A DNA stretch of 64,000 nt from DATDIC01 sp963777625 (GTDB lineage: Bacteria; Pseudomonadota; Alphaproteobacteria; Acetobacterales; Acetobacteraceae), in contig CAVZRO010000037.1 in the NCBI GenBank assembly GCA_963777625.1, positions 62,001 to 126,000 of the forward strand, given 5' to 3'. Both the position numbers and the translations under genes were made by a program. The notes below the pieces were generated by a model. The model searched no databases. It was not told where the DNA came from and saw nothing but the letters and a program-made list of their open reading frames with translations. Shown piece after piece: positions 45,125 through 54,694 of the stretch; position 1 is the stretch's first letter; the number at the start of each line of letters is the position of its first letter.

Positions 45125-45793
45125 TTGTCCGACCTGGTCGCCTGGGCGCCCGACCTGCTGGACGGGCTGCGGCTGACGATCCTGCTCACGCTCACCAGCA
45201 TGGTGCTGGCGCTGATCATTGGTCTCGCCCTGGCGCTGGGCCGGCTGAGCCGGCGCAATGCGCTGCGCTGGCCGGCAGCCACATTCGTGGAGATCATCCG
45301 CGGCTCGCCGCTGCTGCTGCAACTGTTCTACATCTATTATGTGTTTCCGTTCATCGGCCTGAAACTGCCGCCGCTGGCCGCGGGGATCCTGGGGCTGGCG
45401 ATCAACTACGGCGCCTACCTGTCCGAAGTATTCCGCGCCGGCGTTCTGGCGGTCGATCGCGGCCAGTGGGAGGCGGCGGATGCGCTGGGCGTTCGCCACG
45501 CCTACACCATGGCCCTGGTGGTGCTGCCGCAGGCAATCCGGATCGTAATTCCACCCGTTGGCAACTACTTCATTTCGCTGTTCAAGGATACCGCCCTGGT
45601 GTCCACCATCTCGATCGCCGACCTGATCTTCCGCGGGCAGCTTATCGCGGCCGATACGTTCAAATATCTTCAGGTCTATACCATCATCTTCGCGCTCTAC
45701 CTGGCCATCAGCTTTCCAGCCAGTTTGGGCGTGCGTATGCTGGAACGGCGACTGCGCGGCCCCGTGTCCGGACCCCGCCCGGTTCGCGGATGA
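45125..45793 (+). CDS. Amino-acid ABC transporter permease
   Basis: An inner-membrane permease of 222 residues with about five transmembrane helices and the HisM/ArtM-type EAA loop EAADALGVRHAYTMALVVLPQAIRI. An N-terminal LDGLRLTILLTLTSMV and FVEIIRGSPLLLQLF fit the family. The start is a TTG at 45125; upstream frames hold no ATG/GTG start. It partners with the binding protein just upstream. Confidence 0.91.
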   Translation: MSDLVAWAPDLLDGLRLTILLTLTSMVLALIIGLALALGRLSRRNALRWPAATFVEIIRGSPLLLQLFYIYYVFPFIGLKLPPLAAGILGLAINYGAYLSEVFRAGVLAVDRGQWEAADALGVRHAYTMALVVLPQAIRIVIPPVGNYFISLFKDTALVSTISIADLIFRGQLIAADTFKYLQVYTIIFALYLAISFPASLGVRMLERRLRGPVSGPRPVRG

Positions 45794-45806
45794 TTACGGA
45801 GGAACC

Positions 45807-46397
45807 ATGCGAATCCTAATTCCCGCCCGGCATGGCAAGGCCGTGCGCCTGCGTACCGGCGAAGCGCTGAAGGTGCTGAACACCCACGGCAACCAGGTGC
45901 TCGATACCTGGGCCTTCAATGCCGACGATCCCACCGAATACATGTCCATGGCCCACACCCGCAGCCGCAATAGCCGCATCTTCGTGTCGCGTGGGGACGC
46001 ACTGGTCGGCAATCATCGCCGGACGCTGCTGACCATGGAGGAAGATACCTCGCCAGGCCGGCACGATATCTTGCTCTGCGCCTGCAACCTGTGGATCTAC
46101 CGGGAACTCGGTGTCACCGAGTATCACCGCAACTGCGCCGACAATCTGCACGAGGCGTTGGCAGCGATCGGATTATCGGTGCCCTGGACGCCGTCGCCGC
46201 TCAATCTGTTCATGAACGTGCCGGTCACTGCCGACGGCCGGCTCGATCGCGTGCCGCCCGAAAGCGCGCCCGGCGATTTCGTGGTGCTGCGCGCGGCGCT
46301 GGATCTTGTCGTGGCGATCTCCGGCTGCCCGCAGGATATCACCGCGGTCAATGGCGGCATCCCCCGCGACGCCGAGATGGAGGTGCTGCCGGCCTGA
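45807..46397 (+). CDS. DUF1989 / urea carboxylase-associated family protein
   Basis: 196 residues. Family marks include ARHGKAVRLRTGEALKVLNTHGNQVLDTWAF, SAPGDFVVLRAALDLVVAISGCPQDI and NGG near the C-terminus. Such proteins occur with urea carboxylase/amidolyase genes and with aminomethyltransferase-like systems; their reaction is not settled. It starts 13 bp after the permease, so it is probably part of the same operon. An AGGA site precedes the ATG. Confidence 0.85.
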   Translation: MRILIPARHGKAVRLRTGEALKVLNTHGNQVLDTWAFNADDPTEYMSMAHTRSRNSRIFVSRGDALVGNHRRTLLTMEEDTSPGRHDILLCACNLWIYRELGVTEYHRNCADNLHEALAAIGLSVPWTPSPLNLFMNVPVTADGRLDRVPPESAPGDFVVLRAALDLVVAISGCPQDITAVNGGIPRDAEMEVLPA

Positions 46398-46405
46398 CGA
46401 CGCGT

Positions 46406-47599
46406 TCAGCCAAACACCTCCGTCTGCTGCTCGATCTTGCCCGGATCGAGCTCCATGCCCAGCCCGGGCGCCGTGGGTGCCGCAATCATCCCGTTATGCG
46501 GCACCACCGGGTGCGCCAGGAAATGCTGGTTGATCGCGTTCCATTTCACCAGAAACTCCTGGTAAGGCGTCAGGATCGGCGACTGTGCCAGCGAGAAATG
46601 TATCCCCGCCGGAGAGGAATGCCCGTGCGGGATCACGATCAGGTCGTGCGCCGACGCATAGGCCGCGATCTTCAGCACCTCGGACAACCCGCCGGCCCAG
46701 TAAATGTCCGGTTGCAGGATATCCAGCGCGCCGGCATCGATGAAACGCTTGAAACCCCAACGCGTATATTCGTGTTCGGCACCAGACAGCGGAATGTCGG
46801 TGCGCTCCTTCACCCGCACGTAGCTGTCGATGCGGTCGGGCATCACCACCTCTTCCAGCCATCGCGGGTGGTATTCGGCGATCCGGCCCGCCAGCTCGAT
46901 CGCATAGATCGGGTCGAAGGACTGCCAGCAATCCAGCATGATGTCGTACTCATCGCCGAGCGTTTCGCGCAATGTGCGCATCAGCTCGACATTCTTCGCC
47001 ATCCCCTCATGGCCGCTCATCGGGCCGTGGCGGAAAAACCATTTCTGCGCCGGATAGCCGAGTTCACGATATTCCGCCGCGCGCGCCCGCACGCGCCCCA
47101 TGTCGGTCACACTGAACCCCAGCATGGAGGCATAGGCCGGCACCGCCTCGCGCGTCGGCCCGCCGAGCAGCCGGAACACCGGCTGCCCCAGCCACCGCCC
47201 CTTCAGGTCCCACAGCGCGCAATCCACCGCGCTGATCGCCAGCATCGCGTCGCCCTGTCGGCCATGCACCATAATCCGGTGCATCTGGTCCCACAGTTTC
47301 TCGTGCGCGATCGGGTCCTGGCCGGCGATGATCGGCCGCAGCCGTCTGGCGACGAAGATCGCCACCATTTCCGGCAGGGGGCCGGCAATGCCGGTCGGCC
47401 CCTCGTCGGTTTCGATGCGAAGGAAATATTGCTCCAGCCGGAAGCTGTCCGCGTCTGCCTGCACGCCGCCTTCGAAGTCGTTGCGCATGCGGTATTCCGG
47501 GTAGATGTCGATCGGCCGGACCAGCCGGTCCTCCCAGAACGCGCCACCGGTGCGCATCGTGCCGCGCAGTTGCAGCAGGCGAACAGCGGTTATTTTCAT
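46406..47599 (-). CDS. Mandelate racemase/muconate-lactonizing-type enolase superfamily enzyme
   Basis: 397 residues with the two-domain enolase-superfamily layout. Likely metal ligands are Asp in IMLDCWQSFD and Glu in WLEEVVMPD and GAEHEYTRWG; an acid/base His is in IPHGHSSPAGIHF. The KWFF and AEHEYTRWG phrasing resembles the rhamnonate/galactonate dehydratase groups, so it probably dehydrates a sugar acid, but the substrate is not determined. It is convergent with the DUF1989 gene. Confidence 0.88.
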   Translation of the reverse strand: MKITAVRLLQLRGTMRTGGAFWEDRLVRPIDIYPEYRMRNDFEGGVQADADSFRLEQYFLRIETDEGPTGIAGPLPEMVAIFVARRLRPIIAGQDPIAHEKLWDQMHRIMVHGRQGDAMLAISAVDCALWDLKGRWLGQPVFRLLGGPTREAVPAYASMLGFSVTDMGRVRARAAEYRELGYPAQKWFFRHGPMSGHEGMAKNVELMRTLRETLGDEYDIMLDCWQSFDPIYAIELAGRIAEYHPRWLEEVVMPDRIDSYVRVKERTDIPLSGAEHEYTRWGFKRFIDAGALDILQPDIYWAGGLSEVLKIAAYASAHDLIVIPHGHSSPAGIHFSLAQSPILTPYQEFLVKWNAINQHFLAHPVVPHNGMIAAPTAPGLGMELDPGKIEQQTEVFG

Positions 47600-47650
47600 T
47601 CAGCAGCTCCCCCGGAACGGATTTGCCATCAGGCGCGGATGCGGCTGGAG

Positions 47651-47732
47651 CACTAGCACTTTGTTTTCAGTGGCCTGCTTGTCCCCTCCGTCCGCCGCGA
47701 AGAGCGGCGAACTTCGAGAGCAGGACACTAGT
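47651..47732. repeat. Nested inverted repeat
   Basis: CACTAG and ACTAGT at the ends, CCTGCT/AGCAGG inside, and a CCGCCGC-GAAGA-GCGGCG hairpin at the centre. The right end covers the stop codon of the downstream FMN-binding protein gene. Function unknown; it may be a distinct small palindromic repeat. Confidence 0.55.
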
Positions 47733-48459
47733 CCCCGTACGCCTTCTGGTACATCTCCGTCATCACTTCATCCAGCCGCCGCCCCGGCTGGTACGCCGTC
47801 ATCCCACCCGCCTCGACCGTGGCGTCCGGATGCTGGCGCGGGCATTCGATCGGCGTCTCCAGCACCGTTTTCACCGGAATCAGTGCGGTCCACGCTGGCA
47901 CCGCGTAATCCTCTTCCTCGTCGTGTACTTCGAGGTCGCGGATCTTGCCTGATGCCTCCTCGATTTCCATGCCCAGCAGGGTTGTCGCCTTGATCTCCTG
48001 CTCGCTGGGCTGGCGGATCGCCGTTGACCGACCGGGAAAGAATCGGTCGATGAACGCATCCATCGCCCGCAACTTCTCCTGCTTGTCCTCGATCATGTGG
48101 GCGCGGCCGTACGCCATCACCGCGCGATAATTGATGGAGTGGTTGAACCCGCAGCGCGCCAGCACGATTGCATCCATGTGCGTCACCGTCAGGCATACCG
48201 GGATTCCCTTCGCCTCGGCCCGCAGCATGCGGCTCGCCGAGGATCCGTGCCAGTACAGATGATCGCCCTCGCGCCAGAACGCCGTCGGCGTGCAATACGG
48301 CTGGCCGTCGATCACATACGCGATGTGGCACACCATCGCCGCATCCAGTATCTGATAGACCGAAGCGCGATCATGCCGCCCGCGCTCATGCTTGCGCCGC
48401 AGGCGGTTGCGATTGCTGACGGAAAAACGGTCGGAAGCGGCCGGGCTGACATCATTCAT
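47728..48459 (-). CDS. Pyridoxamine 5'-phosphate oxidase-fold FMN-binding protein
   Basis: A split-barrel flavin-binding protein of 243 residues from the ATG at 48459, which follows GAGGTG; the frame upstream of it lacks homology. Core motifs are VCHIAYVIDGQPYCTPTAFWREGDHLYWHGSSASRML, typical of the NimA/PPOX-like group. These proteins reduce nitro compounds or flavin-linked substrates; the exact reaction is unknown. It is divergent from the VanZ gene. Confidence 0.88.
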   Translation of the reverse strand: MNDVSPAASDRFSVSNRNRLRRKHERGRHDRASVYQILDAAMVCHIAYVIDGQPYCTPTAFWREGDHLYWHGSSASRMLRAEAKGIPVCLTVTHMDAIVLARCGFNHSINYRAVMAYGRAHMIEDKQEKLRAMDAFIDRFFPGRSTAIRQPSEQEIKATTLLGMEIEEASGKIRDLEVHDEEEDYAVPAWTALIPVKTVLETPIECPRQHPDATVEAGGMTAYQPGRRLDEVMTEMYQKAYGD

Positions 48460-48618
48460 TGCGTTCACCTCGTCGGGTCTTTTAAGGGCCGGCCTATTGA
48501 ACCGCAACCGCGGCGGCAAAGGGTCTCGCGCCAGTTTTGCGCATGGCAACCAGCCGCGTATCGTCGCCGGACCGGCTGCCCACGCCTGTCATTCGATCAG
48601 CAGAATTAAGAAGGGCTC

Positions 48619-49803
48619 ATGCCGCAACCAGCAAAAACGATGCGTCACGGAACCGGCGGCGCAGGCACCGCGATCGCGCTCATTGTCGTCGCGGCGGTGA
48701 TCGCGTACGGCTCGCTCTACCCGTTTCGCTGGCGCGCCCGCGATCCGTCGGTCGGAGCGGTCGCGTACCTGCTGGGTACCTGGCATGTCTGGGACCACCG
48801 GGGCGATCTGCTGGCCAATATCGTCCTGTATCTTCCGTTCGGTTTCTTCGCCGTGCACGCGGTGCCATCGCGCCTCGGCCGCGCCGTGCGCATCGGCTTG
48901 CCTATCCTGGCCGGCGCCGGCTTCAGCGTCGCAATGGAGCTGACGCAGTTTCACCTGGCCGGCCGGGTAACCTCGATGGGCGACGTCTATGCCAACACCA
49001 TCGGCACGGCGCTGGGCACCGCGGTCGGGACGATGTTCACCGCCGCCTGGCGATGGGCGCTGCTGGCCGACCTCGCCGCCAACCCGGTCGCGGCGATGCT
49101 GATTGCCGCATGGCTCGGCTACCGGCTGTATCCCTATGTGCCAACCATTGACCTGCACAAATACTGGCGGGCGATCAGGCCGATGATACTGGCGCCCACC
49201 CTGCCCGGCCTGGAACTGCCACGCTTCACCATCGTATGGCTGCTGATGGCGTGGCTCGTGGATTCCATGTTCGGTCCGCGGCGCTGGCTGCTGCTGTTCC
49301 CGCTGCTGGCCGGAACCGAGATGACCGGGCGCATCATGGTCGTGAACGGGCGGCTGACCCTGCCCGACGTTGCCGGCGCCGCGCTGGCGGGCTTGTTCTG
49401 GCTGCTGTTGCGCCGGATCCCCGGTCGGACGGCGCTATTGGCGGCGCTCTGGCTTGGCCTCGTTGTCGGCTCGCGGCTGGTACCGTTCACCTTCACCGCG
49501 TCAGCGCGCCCGTTCGGGTGGGTGCCGTTCGCCGGATTCATGCACGGCTCGATTGCCGTTGCGGTGCAATCGTTCTGCGAGAAGGTCCTGCTGTTCGGCG
49601 GGCTGATCTGGTTACTGCGGAACACGCGCCTTGGACTGATGCCCGCCACCGGTCTCACCGCCGCGCTCCTGCTCGCGACCAGCCTCGCGCAGACGCATCT
49701 GCCCGGGCGCTCGGCGGCGATAACCGACGCCGTCATGGCATTGGTCATCGGCGGCCTGTTCGCGCTCATGCCAGCGGCTTCGGCCGGCCGTCGCCCGCCA
49801 TAG
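48619..49803 (+). CDS. VanZ-family membrane protein
   Basis: A polytopic membrane protein of 394 residues, about ten predicted helices. The N-terminal VanZ domain is seen as YPFRWR, DLLANIVLYLPFGFFAV and FSVAMELTQFHLAGRVTSMGDVYANTIGT; a second VanZ-like unit lies in the C-terminal half (LVPFTFTASARPFGWVPF). VanZ proteins are linked to glycopeptide tolerance and cell-envelope lipids, but the function here is not known. Double VanZ units occur in exopolysaccharide loci; none is seen nearby. Confidence 0.85.
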   Translation: MPQPAKTMRHGTGGAGTAIALIVVAAVIAYGSLYPFRWRARDPSVGAVAYLLGTWHVWDHRGDLLANIVLYLPFGFFAVHAVPSRLGRAVRIGLPILAGAGFSVAMELTQFHLAGRVTSMGDVYANTIGTALGTAVGTMFTAAWRWALLADLAANPVAAMLIAAWLGYRLYPYVPTIDLHKYWRAIRPMILAPTLPGLELPRFTIVWLLMAWLVDSMFGPRRWLLLFPLLAGTEMTGRIMVVNGRLTLPDVAGAALAGLFWLLLRRIPGRTALLAALWLGLVVGSRLVPFTFTASARPFGWVPFAGFMHGSIAVAVQSFCEKVLLFGGLIWLLRNTRLGLMPATGLTAALLLATSLAQTHLPGRSAAITDAVMALVIGGLFALMPAASAGRRPP

Positions 49804-49883
49804 GCAGGGCCATCGCCTTCATGAACGGGCTGTCATACCAACCCGCGATCCGCCCAACCCGCGACCCGTCGTCCCCCCTTCCC

Positions 49884-49975
49884 CGTCATTCCCGCGGAAG
49901 CGGGAATCCAGCCGAAACCCCATGAAATTCCAATGGTTTGCCTGGGTTCCCCCTTTCGCGGGAATGACAAACGTA
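49884..49975. repeat. Paired REP-like palindromes
   Basis: CGTCATTCCCGCGGAAGCGGGAA and GGGTTCCCCCTTTCGCGGGAATGAC face each other across about 40 bp, the same unit as at 16943. They occupy the gap between the VanZ gene and the insertion sequence. Confidence 0.8.
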
Positions 49976-50093
49976 CGTCACTGAAGAGTTTGAAATGAAG
50001 AGACTCATGCAGGCCGGTGCTTCGCGGCCTATCCCAACCGCCTCGTCACGAGCGAGCCTCGCCCGCCCGCCCCATCGGTTGCCGAGTGCCTAA

Positions 50094-51673
50094 TCCTACT
50101 GAGTCGCAAAACTGCGATGTGATCTGGCATTTTCCGCTTGGTGCGACGCGAGAGTGATTGGTTAGAGGTGGAGATTCAAGCCGTCCAGGGAGGGTGGGAT
50201 GGGTCTCGACGATGCAACCGGCACGCAAGCGCGGTTCGAGGATTACACAGCAAGTTTGGCATCGGTGCTCGGCCATGCCGACCGGGTCAGGCCATTCGCG
50301 GACTACTGTATCGGACTGCTGTCGGCGGAGGGTCGCAAGAGTGTCGAGCCGCTGGCGGCGGTGACCGCGCCGGAGCGAACTGCGGCGCAACACCAATCGC
50401 TGCTGCACTTTGTGGCGCAGGCGCCGTGGTCGGATCGGGCGATGCTGCGCCGTGTGCGCGACTGTGTGCTGCCATCCATCACGCGGGACGAACCGGTCCA
50501 GGCGTGGATCATCGACGACACCGGGTTCCCCAAGAAGGGCAGCCATTCGGTCGGGGTGGCGCGGCAGTATTGCGGTCAGTTGGGCAAGCGGGACAACTGC
50601 CAGGTGGCAGTGAGTTTGTCAGTGGCGACCCATCAGGGAAGCTTGCCGGTTGCCTACCGGCTGTATCTACCGAAGGAGTGGGCCGACGATGCGGCCCGCC
50701 GAAAGATCGCCGGCGTGCCGGACGACGTTGGTTTCCAGACCAAGCCGGAGATCGCGTTGCAGCAGCTGCGCGAGGCGCTGGCGGATGGTGTGCCATCGGC
50801 GCCGGTGCTGATGGACCCGGCCTATGGCAACGACAGCAAACTGCGAGCCGGGATCAGCGAACTTGGGCTGACCTATGTGGCCGGCATCCTGCCCGCCACG
50901 ATGGTGTGGCGGCCCGGCGAGGCAGCGTTGCCACCGGCGTCCCACTCAGGCCGCGGCCGGCCCGGCAAGCGGCTGCGCCGTGACGCGACGCATCGTCCCG
51001 TGTCGGCCAAGACGCTGGCTCTGGAGCTCGACGCCGCTGCCTGGCAACAGATCAAATGGCGGGACGGCAGCAACACGCCGCTGAGCTCGCGGTTCGCCCG
51101 ATGGCGGGTGCGTCCGGCGCATGAAGCCTGTCCTCGGGCGGGCCTTCGGCCCGGCCCGGGGAACGCCAGGCGGAATGAACCGGCGCCAGAGGAGTGGCTG
51201 CTGATCGAGTGGCCGGAGGGCGAGGCCGAACCGGATCACTACTGGCTCTGCACGCTGGCGGCCGACATCTCGCTCGAGCGCATGGTCGATCAGGCCAAGA
51301 TGCGCTGGCGCATCGAGCGCGACTATCTCGAACTCAAACAGGAAGTCGGCCTGGGTCACTACGAAGGCCGTGGTTGGCGTGGCTTCCATCATCACGCAAC
51401 TCTCTGTGTCGCTGCCTACGGTTTCCTGATTTCCGAGAAGGAGACAATTCCCCCCTCAGGACCAGCCCGCTCCTGGCGAGGCGCGCAATCTTGCCTTCCC
51501 GATGGTTATCGACCCAGAGGATCTGCCACTGCGTTCGCAACGCCACATGCCGCACTCAATCGCCACGTTGCGTATCCGCCTCGCGCGAGCTTTGGCCCAC
51601 GCACTGCCGCGATGTCCCTGTTGCGGACAGATGCGTCAGAAGGCCGTCGTGCGGAATGAGTGACGCAGTAGGA
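50094..51673 (+). mobile_element. IS701-family insertion sequence with CTAA target duplications
   Basis: A 1580-bp element. The left end begins TCCTACTGAGTCGC and the right end, read on the other strand, begins TCCTACTGCGTCAC, giving imperfect terminal inverted repeats. It is flanked by CTAA at 50090-50093 and 51674-51677, matching the 4-bp YTAR target duplication known for IS701. It carries one transposase gene. Confidence 0.9.
50199..51663 (+). pseudogene. IS701-family DDE transposase, frameshifted near the C-terminus
   Basis: About 485 residues. The catalytic core has IIDDTGFPKKGSHSVGVARQYCGQLGK with the first Asp, PVLMDPAYG with the second, and the RIERDYLELKQEVGLGHYEGR region with the Glu. 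From LPDGYRPRG onward the frame departs; the +1 frame continues LPLRSQRHMPHSIATL and then LPRCPCCGQM, the usual IS701 tail, to a stop at 51661-51663. The break is near 51516-51524 and is repaired by deleting one base. If real, the element would be dead. Confidence 0.85.
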
Positions 51674-51850
51674 CTAAGGGCATCCGTGGAAATCCAGTCC
51701 GGCTGGAGGCACCCCCCAGGGCTCTACCTATCCGACCGTTAATCTTTTTAATTGACATCAGGTAATGTATCCGTTAACGGTTCACACTTGTTAACCATAC
51801 GGAAACCGAGACTAGCTCTCCCAATAACCATCCGAAACGAGGAAATCCGA

Positions 51851-52516
51851 ATGACGATGAGCTTTAAGAAAGCGCTGCTGGGAGCCGCGGCATTCGCCGC
51901 CCTCTCCTTCGCGGCCGAACAGGCGAGCGCGGCTGTTGTAACCCTGACCTTCGAAGGGCTGGGGAATCAGGAGCTGATAGGCAACTATTATAACGGCGGC
52001 TTCGGCGGAAGCGGCTCCGGCCCCGGACCGAGCGACGGAATCACCTTCGGCGCCAACTCGCTGGCCCTGATCAGCGCCGCGGCTGGGGGAAGCGGAAATT
52101 TCTCCAACGCACCCTCCGGTCACACCGTCGCCTTCTTCCTGAGCGGTCCCGGCGACGTGATGAACGTGGCGGCCGGGTTCAAGACCGGCTTCTCGTTCTT
52201 TTATGCCGACCAGGTCGGGTTCACCGGCAGCGTTTCCGTGTTTAGCGGCCTGAGCGGGACCGGTTCGCTTCTGGCCTCGCTTTCCCTCCCGTCAACTCCC
52301 GATCCGTATAACGTGTTTGTACCGATTGGAGTGGCTTTTGCCGGCACGGCGCTGTCGGTCATCTTCTCGGGAGCTGCCAATTTCATCGCCTTCGATAATG
52401 TCACTCTCGGTGCATCGAACCCGATAGGAACGCCTGAACCCGTTTCTATGGCATTGCTTGGAACCGAACTCGTCGGGCTTGGTCTGGTGCGTCGGCGAAA
52501 GCACCGGACTGGCTGA
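51851..52516 (+). CDS. PEP-CTERM sorting-domain protein
   Basis: An exported protein of 221 residues. A signal peptide (about 1-27, ending EQASA) is followed by a Gly/Ser-rich beta-type body and a C-terminal tripartite sorting signal: TPEPVSM, a hydrophobic helix (LLGTELVGLGLV) and RRRK. PEP-CTERM tails are processed by exosortase in exopolysaccharide-producing bacteria; no exosortase is in the window. GAGGAAA precedes the ATG, and an intrinsic terminator follows. Confidence 0.9.
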   Translation: MTMSFKKALLGAAAFAALSFAAEQASAAVVTLTFEGLGNQELIGNYYNGGFGGSGSGPGPSDGITFGANSLALISAAAGGSGNFSNAPSGHTVAFFLSGPGDVMNVAAGFKTGFSFFYADQVGFTGSVSVFSGLSGTGSLLASLSLPSTPDPYNVFVPIGVAFAGTALSVIFSGAANFIAFDNVTLGASNPIGTPEPVSMALLGTELVGLGLVRRRKHRTG

Positions 52517-52536
52517 TCCGGCATACTCGCTTGTTC

Positions 52537-52563
52537 GGGCGGCGCGATGGCGCCGCCCTTTTT
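52537..52563 (+). terminator. Rho-independent terminator after the PEP-CTERM gene
   Basis: A perfect 9-bp stem GGGCGGCGC-GATG-GCGCCGCCC (52537-52558) followed by TTTTT. It lies 21 bp past the stop codon. Confidence 0.9.
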
Positions 52564-52654
52564 CTTGGCGCTGCATTCATTCTAGTTGTGGCTGGCCAGC
52601 AGCCGGCGTGCCATAGCTGCATCTCGCGCGAATGCAACGCAAACAGGTGCCTAC

Positions 52655-54604
52655 GTGAGCCTCTCCCGGTCTACGTCTCAATCGCCTGCTGGCACCCCTA
52701 AGCTCGGCCGCAATGATCCGTGCAGTTGCGGCAGCGGGCGAAAATTCAAGCATTGCTGCGAAGCGACACCTGCGCGCGTAACCGCAACACCGGCGCCGGC
52801 ACCCCGTGTCGCGCAGCCGAGGCAGCGTCCACCCACCGACCCTGCCGGGTTCCTGCTCGACGCGCTCACGCCCATGACCGACGACATCAAGCGCGCGCTG
52901 GAAACGCCCAACGACCCGGGCGCGGGGAAACATCAGCCCGCTCCCGGTCAGGCGCGCGCAGCACGCGCATTGATCGCCCAGGCGGTTGCCCTTCGCCAGG
53001 CCGGCAGACTGCGTGAGTCGATCCTGCCGTTGCGCCGCGCGATAGAGGCGGATCCATCCGATCCGCGCGCCCATTTCGATCTCGGGCTGACGCTGTTGAA
53101 GTGCCAAAATCGCGTGGAGGCAGTCGCCAGCCTGCAAAAAGCGGCGGCGCTGAAACCGGACTATGCCGACGCGTATCACCACCTTGGGCTGGCGCTGGAG
53201 GCCATCGCCGAGGACGAGCCAGCCATCGCGGCATTCCGGCGCGCCGTTCTATTGGATCCGAAACTCACCGATGCGTACAGCCGACTCGGTTGCCTGTTGC
53301 AGGCCGCCGGCCGTGAAGCCGAGGCCGCTGACGCATTCCGGCGCGGCGTGGCGGCCGGAAACCGCACCACCCTCGGCCGGGTCTGCGAAGCGAGACTGCT
53401 GGTCCTGCAAGAGAAATTCACCGAGGCCGCGGACCTGCTGCGCCGTACTCTGGCGCGCTCGCCCGGCGATCTCGACGCACTCATGCTGCTCGCCCACATC
53501 CTCGTTTTCACCGGCGACGTCGATGCGGCGGCGGATCATTATGCCAAAGCGATCACGCTGGCACCCAACGAGGTGCTGCCGATGACCGCCTTCACCCAGG
53601 TCAGGAAGATGACCGAGGCCGATCGTCCGTTCGTCGGCACCATGATCGACTTCCTGAAGCGTCCCGGTCTCGCTGAGTCGCAGCGCATGGAACTGCATTT
53701 CGCCATCGGCAAGTGCCACGATGACCTGCGTGAATATGAGCTGGCAATGACGCATTTCGATGCGGCCAACCACATTCGTCACCGCTTTTCAGGCTTCCGG
53801 CGTGAGGCATTCGAACGGCTGGCCACGATCAGCATGGACCAGTGCTCGCCGAAGTTTTTCGCCGATCGGGCCGCGACCGGCAGCACCGACGAAACCCCGG
53901 TGCTTATTCTCGGGATGCCGCGTTCCGGCACCACCCTGGTGGAAACCATCGTCTCCAGTCACCCATCCGTGGTCGGCGCCGGCGAGTTGCCGTTCTGGAT
54001 GAATCATGCATCCGTCATGGACCGGCACGGACCTGAAGGGGTCACGGCCGATGTCGCCCAAGGACTGGCCGCCGAATACATCACCCTTCTGCGCGGCTTT
54101 TCATCCGACGCGCTGCGCATCACCGACAAGATGCCTTTCAACTTCCTTTGGCTCGGCCTGATCCTGGCTGCCTTCCCCAGGGCACGGATCATTCACTGCC
54201 GGCGCCACCCGGTGGATACCTGCCTGTCGATCTATTTCACCAATTTCCAGATGCGCCAGGCCTTCGTCAGCAGCCGGCGGGACCTGGTCACTTATTACCG
54301 GCAATATCAACAACTGATGGAGCATTGGCGCACCGTATTGCCGCGCGACCGATTTACCGAGGTCGACTACGAGACCCTCATCGCCGATCGGGACTCCGAG
54401 ACGCGCCGGCTGATTGGCTTCTGCGGCCTGGAATGGGACGAAGCCTGCCTGGCGCCGGAGCAAAACCGCCGCGTGGTCAAGACCGCCAGCATGTGGCAGG
54501 CGCGCCAGCCGGTGTATCGCTCATCTTTGGCACGCTGGAAACGATACGAACCCTGGCTGGGATCGTTGCGCGAGCTGCTGCCGCCCGAACCCACCCAGGC
54601 CTGA
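52655..54604 (+). CDS. SEC-C / TPR / sulfotransferase fusion protein
   Basis: 649 residues from a GTG at 52655; the frame is open further upstream to 52586. An N-terminal SEC-C zinc motif (GRNDPCSCGSGRKFKHCC) precedes six or so TPR-like repeats (about 110-370, e.g. ARAHFDLGLTLLK, ADAYHHLGLALEAI) and a PAPS-dependent sulfotransferase domain with the 5'-phosphosulfate loop LGMPRSGTTLVETI and the 3'-phosphate region ARIIHCRRHPVDTCLSIY. TPR-sulfotransferases act on proteins or polysaccharides; the substrate is unknown. The following gene is malate synthase. Confidence 0.88.
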   Translation: MSLSRSTSQSPAGTPKLGRNDPCSCGSGRKFKHCCEATPARVTATPAPAPRVAQPRQRPPTDPAGFLLDALTPMTDDIKRALETPNDPGAGKHQPAPGQARAARALIAQAVALRQAGRLRESILPLRRAIEADPSDPRAHFDLGLTLLKCQNRVEAVASLQKAAALKPDYADAYHHLGLALEAIAEDEPAIAAFRRAVLLDPKLTDAYSRLGCLLQAAGREAEAADAFRRGVAAGNRTTLGRVCEARLLVLQEKFTEAADLLRRTLARSPGDLDALMLLAHILVFTGDVDAAADHYAKAITLAPNEVLPMTAFTQVRKMTEADRPFVGTMIDFLKRPGLAESQRMELHFAIGKCHDDLREYELAMTHFDAANHIRHRFSGFRREAFERLATISMDQCSPKFFADRAATGSTDETPVLILGMPRSGTTLVETIVSSHPSVVGAGELPFWMNHASVMDRHGPEGVTADVAQGLAAEYITLLRGFSSDALRITDKMPFNFLWLGLILAAFPRARIIHCRRHPVDTCLSIYFTNFQMRQAFVSSRRDLVTYYRQYQQLMEHWRTVLPRDRFTEVDYETLIADRDSETRRLIGFCGLEWDEACLAPEQNRRVVKTASMWQARQPVYRSSLARWKRYEPWLGSLRELLPPEPTQA

Positions 54605-54694
54605 CCCGCCTGCCCTTGCGGACAGCCATCACCTGGGACAGAAGGCGTTCGCGCCCCTGCCGGGCGTCGGCAGCAGCGCAAAGGGGGCGCGCCT

